This document shows positions 1 through 5,190 of a stretch of 9,364 nucleotides of DNA, in pieces (the first letter of the stretch is position 1; each line of letters starts with the position of its first letter). This DNA is from Clostridiales bacterium (GTDB lineage: Bacteria; Bacillota; Clostridia; Christensenellales; Aristaeellaceae), in the NCBI GenBank assembly GCA_012514225.1, contig JAAZAQ010000127.1:1-9364 (forward strand). The letters are read 5' to 3'. Made by a program: the position numbers and the translations under genes. The notes under the pieces were generated by a model that worked only from the letters and a program-made list of their open reading frames with translations, did no database searches and had not been told where the DNA came from.

Positions 1-1195
1 CCACGCGCGTATCGATGAGGCGCATGTAGACGGAATCGGTCAGCCCGGCGGTCAGGCCGATCTGCGTAATCAGGGGGAACTCGTTCTGGATGTCGAAGGC
101 CGACAGGGAAAAGCACGGCAGCATCCGCCCCTCCGGCGAGAGGTACAGCACGTTCCGGGCGTGCCCGCATACGGTGCGGCGGCCCTCGCGGCCCGCCTCC
201 TCATGCACGGAGGGGATGAACCATTCCCCGCTGCCTTTCTCGCAGTAGAAAAAGCCGCCCAGCATCAGGGAGAGCGGCATCCCGTCCTCAAAGAACTTCG
301 GGATATAGTCCAGGTAGACGTCGTACAGCTCCGCCATCCCCAGGGAGTAGTCCCTGTCATAGGCGGCCCAGAGGTCGGATTGGGATACGGGGTTTGTTTT
401 CAGGCTTGCGCAATGGTGCGCCGCCAGGGTCCTTACGCTTTGCCGCAGCAGGTGCTTGTTTCCCTGGTGCAGGCACATTTCGGCGCCGGTCGGGAACCCC
501 ATTTCGTGGCACAGGTCAAAGGCCTCGAGCGCGACCCTGCCGGCCTCCGGGATGCCGCGCAGCCAGTCGTGCCAGCCTTCGTCCCCGTCGTAGCTCAGGT
601 TGAACCCCGGATGGATGCCCCGCTGGTCCAGCGCCTGGAGCAGCTCCCGGGTGACCAGCTTTCCGTTTGAGTAAATCTGGACAATATGGATGCGCCGCTC
701 CAGCAGCGCGTCGACTAGCGCCATGAAATCCTTGCGCACCAGCGGCTCGCCGCCGGTCAGGGAAACCTCCTGCACGCCGGCCTGGGCAATCTGCTCCACG
801 ATGCCCATCATCGTCCCGTGGTCCAGCTCTCCCAGCTTCGCCTCGGGGGCAGACATGTAGCAATGCTTGCACCGGTAGTTGCACCGGCCCGTGACGGACC
901 AGTGGACCGTGCGGATAAAGCGGTTGCCGTATTTGACGTACTTCTGGTCCTCCAGCAGGGCGCCCGGTTTTTCGCTGGCGACCACGGCGCCTTCCCTGGC
1001 CAGGTTCCCGATCGCTTCCCGGGTCGCCCGCGGGATGATGGGCAGGTCGCAGTCAATCCTGCCGTCGCATAGCGAGACGATCTCGAACGACGCGGCGTTG
1101 AGGAAGAACACCTCGTTTTTCGGCCGCCTGACCAGCGCGTAGGGCAATTTGTCCCACCCGCGCAAGACCAGGTCCTCCCGCAGCGTATAGTACAT
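1..1195 (-). CDS. Radical SAM/SPASM peptide maturase (Nif11-class RiPP), 3' end cut by window
   Basis: My translation from the ATG at 1195 gives 398 codons with no stop before the window edge, so the C-terminus is missing. Residues 1-75 look like a PqqD/RRE-type leader-binding region (RGWDKLPYALV, then FLNAASFEIVSLCDG). The [4Fe-4S] SAM motif CNYRCKHC has Cys105, Cys109 and Cys112, followed by the SAM-contacting SLTGGEP (GGE at 148-150). A SPASM-type start follows: Cys343, Gly356 and Cys361 fit C-x12-G-x4-C; the remaining SPASM cysteines would lie beyond the window. The start is supported by GGGAG six bases upstream of the ATG. The family uses SAM cleavage to a 5'-deoxyadenosyl radical to form thioether or other cross-links in precursor peptides; auxiliary clusters sit in SPASM. 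Being last after two Nif11 precursors, it most likely modifies their Cys-rich cores. The exact bond type cannot be read from sequence. It lies 119 nt after precursor 2, probably in the same operon. Confidence 0.93.
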   Translation of the reverse strand, partial: MYYTLREDLVLRGWDKLPYALVRRPKNEVFFLNAASFEIVSLCDGRIDCDLPIIPRATREAIGNLAREGAVVASEKPGALLEDQKYVKYGNRFIRTVHWSVTGRCNYRCKHCYMSAPEAKLGELDHGTMMGIVEQIAQAGVQEVSLTGGEPLVRKDFMALVDALLERRIHIVQIYSNGKLVTRELLQALDQRGIHPGFNLSYDGDEGWHDWLRGIPEAGRVALEAFDLCHEMGFPTGAEMCLHQGNKHLLRQSVRTLAAHHCASLKTNPVSQSDLWAAYDRDYSLGMAELYDVYLDYIPKFFEDGMPLSLMLGGFFYCEKGSGEWFIPSVHEEAGREGRRTVCGHARNVLYLSPEGRMLPCFSLSAFDIQNEFPLITQIGLTAGLTDSVYMRLIDTRV

Positions 1196-1250
1196 CGCTT
1201 GCTCCCATCCCCTTGCGCCCTTCGGCAGAAGAGCGGCATTTCCAATCGCG

Positions 1251-1269
1251 CGCGCCGGCTGCCGGCGCG
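1251..1269 (-). other. GC-rich inverted repeat between precursor 2 and maturase gene
   Basis: Nine-base perfect arms (1251-1259 CGCGCCGGC and 1261-1269 GCCGGCGCG) surround a single central base, so the real RNA stem would open two or three pairs to form a loop. No U-run follows on the minus-strand transcript, which argues against a plain intrinsic terminator. Lying just after the precursor gene and before the enzyme gene, it could pause or partly terminate transcription, or protect the 3' end of precursor mRNA, giving more peptide than enzyme. Shorter stems lie beside it: 1282-1286/1291-1295 (GCCCC/GGGGC) and 1272-1276/1279-1283 (GCCTT/AAGGC). In such GC-rich DNA some stems are expected by chance. 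Confidence 0.4.
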
Positions 1270-1314
1270 AAGCCTTCAAAGGCCCCGGCGGGGGCGCGTC
1301 CCGGGGGTTCCCCC

Positions 1315-1659
1315 TCAGCGGTTGTCGCCCATGCCGACGGCGTAGCACATGCAGCGGGACTTGTCCTGCTTGTTGTACCCGAACCCCAGCACCACGCAGG
1401 CGCAGGCCTTGACGTCCGGCCCCGGCGTGCCGCCGCCGCCCTCGATGCAATAGCACTCCCCGCCGCCGGAGACGGCGCTCATCTCGTCCTCGTCCATCTC
1501 GACGTTTGTCCTGACCTTGAGGTCCTCCGGGGACAGCTCGAATCCGTTGGCCTTCGCGTAGCGGGCGACCGCGTCCGGGTCCTTGAGCTCCTTGACCTCG
1601 CCGGCCTTTTCCGGGTGCTGCGATACCCATTCCAGGAATTGCTTGGCGTTCTCCTTCAT
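1315..1659 (-). CDS. Nif11-type RiPP precursor peptide 2 (three CxC motifs)
   Basis: The 114-residue product has a Nif11-like leader (about 1-66) ending in an acidic stretch and double glycine (MDEDEMSAVSGG), the site normally cut by C39 peptidase exporters. The core (67-114) contains six cysteines as three CxC motifs: Cys69/71, Cys86/88 and Cys103/105, with an exact 17-residue spacing. It also has a GGGGTPGPDVK segment and a GMGDNR end. The core has no Ser or Thr beyond one Thr and one Ser, so lanthipeptide chemistry is unlikely. The start is fixed by a very strong Shine-Dalgarno (AGGAGGT, six-base spacer). It is paralogous to precursor 1 just upstream (77 nt away), with about 60% core identity but weak leader identity. 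The predicted role is the substrate of the adjacent radical SAM enzyme; the mature activity is unknown. Confidence 0.93.
   Translation of the reverse strand: MKENAKQFLEWVSQHPEKAGEVKELKDPDAVARYAKANGFELSPEDLKVRTNVEMDEDEMSAVSGGGECYCIEGGGGTPGPDVKACACVVLGFGYNKQDKSRCMCYAVGMGDNR
1318..1458 (-). repeat. Internal 17-residue (51-nt) tandem repeat in precursor 2 core
   Basis: Codons 68-114 read as two full 17-residue units and one 13-residue partial unit. Unit 1 begins ECYCIEGGGG, unit 2 ACACVVLGFG, unit 3 RCMCYAVGMG. In every unit Cys occupies positions 2 and 4, a hydrophobic residue position 5, and Gly positions 8 and 10. Asp is at position 15 of both full units, and Asn at position 12 of units 2 and 3. 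The repeat is clear at protein level and not obvious at DNA level, so it is old or constrained by function. Confidence 0.75.
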
Positions 1660-1665
1660 GTGCCT

Positions 1666-1672
1666 ACCTCCT
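1666..1672 (-). promoter_or_regulatory. Strong Shine-Dalgarno of precursor 2
   Basis: AGGAGGT on the minus strand ends six bases before the ATG at 1659. It is the best ribosome-binding site in the window and fits high translation of a precursor peptide. Confidence 0.85.
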
Positions 1673-1736
1673 GCCGTCGATGCGCGGCCGTTTCAATACG
1701 ATGCCCGGGGGGCGGACGAGCCTGCCCGCGCCTTTG

Positions 1737-2078
1737 TCAGTAATTGTCGCCGGTGCCGATGTTGAAGCAGAAGCAGCGGCGCTGGTCTTTGCTGTTGAAC
1801 CCCAAGCCCAGGCCGATGCAGGCGCAGGTTTTTACGTCCGGCCCCGGGGTTCCCCCGCCGCCGGCAACACATACGCATTGCCCGCCGCCGGCGACGGACG
1901 CCAGCTCGTCCTCGTTGATTTCGCCCTTCGCAGGCTCGAAATCGGCCGGGGTCAGCTTCAGCCCCTGTTCCTTCGCCATCAGGATAAGCTCCGGGATGCC
2001 GGAAACCTTGCTCAGCCGCTCCCTGCCGGCCTCGTCCTTCGAGACCTCCTGAATGAAATCCATCGCCTTCTTGGTCAT
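1737..2078 (-). CDS. Nif11-type RiPP precursor peptide 1 (three CxC motifs)
   Basis: The 113-residue product has a Nif11-like leader with the typical AKEQGLKLTPADF stretch and ends INEDELASVAGG (Gly64-Gly65), the expected processing point for the C39 peptidase exporter upstream. The core (66-113) has Cys68/70, Cys85/87 and Cys102/104, each CxC exactly 17 residues after the last, plus GGGGTPGPDVK and a GTGDNY end. A second VAGGG string occurs at 71-75, inside the core, and might be an alternative cut site. The start has AGGGAGGG six bases upstream. It begins 30 nt after the sigma factor stop and 77 nt before precursor 2, so co-transcription is likely. Cleavage after Gly65 and modification of the Cys residues are inferred from the family and neighbours. 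Confidence 0.93.
   Translation of the reverse strand: MTKKAMDFIQEVSKDEAGRERLSKVSGIPELILMAKEQGLKLTPADFEPAKGEINEDELASVAGGGQCVCVAGGGGTPGPDVKTCACIGLGLGFNSKDQRRCFCFNIGTGDNY
1740..1880 (-). repeat. Internal 17-residue (51-nt) tandem repeat in precursor 1 core
   Basis: Codons 67-113 read as two 17-residue units plus 13 residues of a third. Units begin QCVCVAGGGG, TCACIGLGLG and RCFCFNIGTG. Positions 2 and 4 are Cys, 5 hydrophobic, 8 and 10 Gly in all three; Asp15 is shared by both full units, and each full unit ends in Lys or Arg. The phase and unit length match precursor 2 exactly, so the repeat predates the gene duplication. Confidence 0.75.
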
Positions 2079-2084
2079 CTGTTT

Positions 2085-2092
2085 CCCTCCCT
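2085..2092 (-). promoter_or_regulatory. Shine-Dalgarno of precursor 1
   Basis: AGGGAGGG on the minus strand, six bases before the ATG at 2078, supports that start. It lies in the 30-nt gap after the sigma factor stop codon. Confidence 0.75.
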
Positions 2093-2108
2093 CATCCGTC
2101 CCAAACGT

Positions 2109-2699
2109 TCAAATTGACGCCGTGTCGCCCAGCCGGCCCGCGCCGGGGAAAGGAAGCCTCTCGCCGCCCTGCCCCTTCTTCGGGGTTGCCTCCGGGTGCG
2201 GCCGGGTTTCCGACAGGATTCCGCGCAGCTTTTTCAAGGCTGTGGACTGGATAAAACCCTCGTTGGAATAGCTGATGCCCATCCGCTGCGCGACCTCGCC
2301 GGGGCTCATGCCCAGGTAGTAGCGCATCACGATGACGTCGCGCTCCCGGTCGGACAGCGTCCCCAGCGCGTCGTTCAGGGCGCCCAGCATCTCGTGCCGC
2401 TGCGCCGCCTCCTCCGGCGATTCCCCCTCGTCCTGAAGGCCGGGCATCTCCCCGATGTCCTCGCAGGGATGGATCCTCCTGAAGTAATCCCGCACGGCGT
2501 TGCGGGTTATCGCGTAAATCCAGGACGACAGGCTGGCCTTCCCGCTGTCGTAGCGGCCCAGCGCCGTTTCGATTTTCAGGAAAACGCCGGACACCACGTC
2601 CTGCGCGTCGTGGAAGTTGCCGACCCGGGCATGCACATACCGGCTGACCCTGTCCCGGAACTCGACGTAAATGGCTTCAAAGGCGCTGGTGTCATCCAT
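2109..2699 (-). CDS. ECF-like RNA polymerase sigma-70 family factor
   Basis: The 196-residue product carries sigma region 2 at about 5-75 (VEFRDRVSRYVHARVG, DAQDVVSGVFLKIE, SLSSWIYAITRNAVRDYFRR) and region 4 at about 105-162 (LSDRERDVIVMRYYLGMSPGEVAQRMG, then ALKKLRG). Region 3 is absent, as in ECF sigma factors. I chose the ATG at 2699 because AAGGA lies eight bases upstream; the in-frame ATG at 2708 has its purine run directly abutting and a poor spacer. The start overlaps the stop of the small upstream gene (ATGGATGA), so the two are probably translationally coupled. The segment linking into the last helix (SYSNEGFIQST) is unlike common ECF sequences at that spot, and a 34-residue Pro/Gly-rich tail follows region 4. 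Its place directly before the precursors suggests it controls this cluster; that role is inferred. Confidence 0.9.
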   Translation of the reverse strand: MDDTSAFEAIYVEFRDRVSRYVHARVGNFHDAQDVVSGVFLKIETALGRYDSGKASLSSWIYAITRNAVRDYFRRIHPCEDIGEMPGLQDEGESPEEAAQRHEMLGALNDALGTLSDRERDVIVMRYYLGMSPGEVAQRMGISYSNEGFIQSTALKKLRGILSETRPHPEATPKKGQGGERLPFPGAGRLGDTASI

Positions 2700-2892
2700 G
2701 CCCTTCATCCTTCTTTCCCATTGGGAAGGGTTCGCCGGCGGCGTTGAGCTCCAACTGCTCCTCGGCCAGTTGCGCGTCCGGGGGCTCGCCCCACCGCCGC
2801 TGGGTTTCCAGGATCAGGGCCGCCAGGGCTTCTTCCTGCGCAAAACGCTGATAATCAAACAGACCCATCAGCTTGCTTTCAAAATCCTTCAT
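2692..2892 (-). CDS. Small helical protein coupled to sigma factor, unknown function
   Basis: This is a 66-residue soluble protein (MKDFESKLMGLFDYQRFAQE...). It is predicted to be mostly helical through about residue 35, with no membrane segment or signal peptide. The ATG at 2892 is preferred over the upstream in-frame TTG at 2940, with GGGAGCAGGT nearby as ribosome-binding site. Its TGA overlaps the sigma factor ATG, and it follows the second ABC gene by 91 nt. The end (LAEEQLELNAAGEP, about 42-55) resembles the tail of the two leader peptides (acidic, then L/M-x3-A/S-G). I do not recognise a named family. Possible roles are a sigma-factor modulator, a leader-mimicking chaperone or decoy, or a diverged precursor without Cys; none is shown. 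Confidence 0.72.
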   Translation of the reverse strand: MKDFESKLMGLFDYQRFAQEEALAALILETQRRWGEPPDAQLAEEQLELNAAGEPFPMGKKDEGHG

Positions 2893-2983
2893 GTCGCGAC
2901 CTGCTCCCTCAATTCCTGATGCCGGAGAAGCTTGGCCCAACCGCCGGCCTCTCGTCCCTTGATACGCGCGGGCGCCGGATTTA

Positions 2984-5179
2984 TTAGGCCGGGCGTCCCT
3001 CCTGTTCCTCCGGCTCGAGCTGCTGCCGTTTCACCAGTTGCGCGAAGGAGCCCCTGCGCGCCATCAGCTCGTCGTAGCTGCCGTCCTCCAGGATGGCGCC
3101 GTCCTCCAGCAGGATGATGCGGCCGCATTGCCGGATGGTGGAAAGCCGGTGCGCGACGACGATACGGGTGCACTTGAGGCGGTCCAGGGATTGGGTCACC
3201 TGTTTCTGGGTCAGGTTGTCCAGCGCGCTGGTCGCCTCGTCCAGCATCAGGACGCGCGGCTTGCGGGCGATGGCCCGCGCAATCATCAGGCGCTGGCGCT
3301 GACCGCCGGACACGCCGCCCGCGCCTTCCGAAATCAGGGTGTGCATCCCCATGGGCATCCTGCGGATATCCTCCGCGATGCCCGCGATTTCCGCGGCCTC
3401 CCACGCTTCCTCGAGCGTGAGGCCGGGGGAGGAGATGGCGATGTTGGAGAAGATGTCGCCCTGGAACAGCTTCCCGTTCTGCGTGACCACGCCGATCTGC
3501 CGCCTCAGGGAGCGCGGCTCGAGGCGCGACACGTCCATGCCGTCAAAGGACACGCTGCCCGCCTGGGGGGCCTCGAAGCCCAGCAACAGGCGCAGCAGCG
3601 TGGATTTCCCGCAGCCGGTCTTGCCCACGACGGCCACGTACTGGCCGGGCAGGATTTTCAGCGACAGGTCCCGGATGACGGGCGGCGACTGCTCGCTGTA
3701 GCGGAAGGACACATGGTCCAGCTCAATCCCGCCGGTGAGACGCTCCACGTTGGCGCGCCCGGCGGTGCTCTCGGGCACGGAGCTGAGGATGGGCTCCACC
3801 ATCTGCATCATCGGCTTGACGCTGGCCACGCGCACCGCGATGCCGGACAGGGCGGAAAAGGCGGCGGTCACCATGCCGAAGGAGACGCTGAAGGCCATAT
3901 ACTCCGCCGGGCTGACCCCGCTTTTCACGGCGCCGAAGTACATCGCCGCCGTCCCCACAAGCGCGATGGCCTCGGGGATGGCGGCGCTGAAGCGGATGAG
4001 CGGGGCCGGCTGGTACATCATCCGCGCGCCCGCGGCGTATTGCTCCGCCCACTTGGAAAAGGCCCGCTTTTCCGCGCCGGCAAGCTTGATTTTCTGGATG
4101 CCGTTGATGAAATCGAATACCGTGCCGCTTTGCTTCGCCGCGTTTTCCATCCGCGCCCGCGCGTGGCGGACCTGCATCAGGGACGTCGCGACGGACACCA
4201 GCAGCGTGAGGAGCGCCACCGCGAAGGCGGGCAGCACCAGCGCCGGGGCGAAGGAAAAGATCTGGCCGACATAGGCCAGGGAAAACAGGCTGCTCAGCCC
4301 CGTCGACAGCGCGGCGTCCACCAGCAGGCTGCAAAGGCCGCTGACCCAGCGGACCCTGCTGGACAGCTCGCCGGCGCTGAAACCCTTGAAGAAGTTCGCC
4401 GGAAGCGACAGCACGCGCATCATGGTGGCCGACTGGACCATCAGGTCCAGCCGGGCTTCCAGCTGGGACAGCAGCAGCGTCTTCGCGGAAACCATCATCA
4501 GCGTCGCCACGGACGCGCTGAGGATGAGGGCGGCGACCGGCAGCAGCAGCCCCTGCCGCCCGGAGGCCGCGACCGGGCCGAACAGGAGGAGGTTGAGCCG
4601 GGGCATCAGCAGGCCCACGGCGGTCACCAGCGCGGACACGCCCGCGACCATCGCGATGTCCATGGGGTGCAGCGCCCGGGCGATGAAGCGCAGCAAATCG
4701 CGCAGGCCGAGCTTCTTTTGCGGGAAGGGGCGGTAAAAGCACAGCGCGTCCCGGGAGAGCCCCGCCGCGGTTTTCGCGTTCACCCGCACGGTCTTCCCGC
4801 TGTCCGGGTCCCGGTAGGCGTAGCCGGCGGTGCGCCGCGGGAGGAGGGCGACGATTTTGCCCTCCCGGGTCTGCCCCAGCATCGCGCCGATGGCGTCGCG
4901 GTACCAGGCGCCTTCCAGCGTGACGGCGCGGCGCATCAGCCCGGACAGGCGCGCGGCGTAATCCAGCTTCTCCGGCGCGCTTTTCAGGTGCTCCGGAAAA
5001 TCCAGGGAAGCGACGCCGTAATAGCCCAGGATTTGCCGCACCGCGTCCCCGGCGTCCATGCCCGCGCCGCTTCCCGCGCTTCCGCCGCGGACGGCCTGCG
5101 CAATCCTGGCGAAGGAGTCCGAAAACCGCGCCTCGTCCGACGCGAGCCGCTGGCGGATTTGCTCCTCAAACCATCCCAT
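2984..5179 (-). CDS. NHLM-type peptide exporter, second ABC permease/ATPase (no peptidase domain)
   Basis: The 731-residue product has an N-terminal cytoplasmic segment of about 150-165 residues (MGWFEEQIRQRLASD...) without C39 catalytic residues. Six-helix ABC-transporter transmembrane domain sequence runs from about 170 to 450. The ATPase has Walker A VGKTGCGKST near 520, signature VSGGQRQR near 625, Walker B VLMLDEATSALD near 646 and switch His in VVAHRLSTI near 674. The arrangement matches the family known as NHLM bacteriocin ABC transporter 2 (NHLM_micro_ABC2), the partner of the peptidase-bearing ABC protein. It starts 11 nt after the TAG of that gene, with a G-rich but weak ribosome-binding site. 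The same frame stays open upstream into the neighbouring gene, but the ATG at 5179 is the credible start. It ends in tandem stops TAA-TAA. It is expected to form a heterodimer with its neighbour to export the modified peptide. Confidence 0.92.
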   Translation of the reverse strand: MGWFEEQIRQRLASDEARFSDSFARIAQAVRGGSAGSGAGMDAGDAVRQILGYYGVASLDFPEHLKSAPEKLDYAARLSGLMRRAVTLEGAWYRDAIGAMLGQTREGKIVALLPRRTAGYAYRDPDSGKTVRVNAKTAAGLSRDALCFYRPFPQKKLGLRDLLRFIARALHPMDIAMVAGVSALVTAVGLLMPRLNLLLFGPVAASGRQGLLLPVAALILSASVATLMMVSAKTLLLSQLEARLDLMVQSATMMRVLSLPANFFKGFSAGELSSRVRWVSGLCSLLVDAALSTGLSSLFSLAYVGQIFSFAPALVLPAFAVALLTLLVSVATSLMQVRHARARMENAAKQSGTVFDFINGIQKIKLAGAEKRAFSKWAEQYAAGARMMYQPAPLIRFSAAIPEAIALVGTAAMYFGAVKSGVSPAEYMAFSVSFGMVTAAFSALSGIAVRVASVKPMMQMVEPILSSVPESTAGRANVERLTGGIELDHVSFRYSEQSPPVIRDLSLKILPGQYVAVVGKTGCGKSTLLRLLLGFEAPQAGSVSFDGMDVSRLEPRSLRRQIGVVTQNGKLFQGDIFSNIAISSPGLTLEEAWEAAEIAGIAEDIRRMPMGMHTLISEGAGGVSGGQRQRLMIARAIARKPRVLMLDEATSALDNLTQKQVTQSLDRLKCTRIVVAHRLSTIRQCGRIILLEDGAILEDGSYDELMARRGSFAQLVKRQQLEPEEQEGRPA

Positions 5180-5190
5180 GCGCCGCCCCC

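Noticed and set aside
808..1245. 145-codon minus-strand frame over the maturase start
   Set aside because: It is out of frame with the radical SAM coding sequence, which carries CNYRCKHC and the GGE motif.
1251..1269. Intrinsic terminator after precursor 2
   Set aside because: The stem is strong but no U-run follows, and the maturase downstream needs transcription. Kept only as an inverted repeat.
1315..2078. Lanthipeptide or nitrile-hydratase-leader precursors
   Set aside because: The cores have very few Ser/Thr and no lanthionine synthetase is in the window. The leaders read as Nif11-like, not as the longer nitrile-hydratase type.
2692..2940. TTG start at 2940 for the small protein
   Set aside because: The extra 16 residues (Gly/Ala/Ser-rich) look non-coding, and the ATG at 2892 begins a coherent helix with a usable ribosome-binding site.
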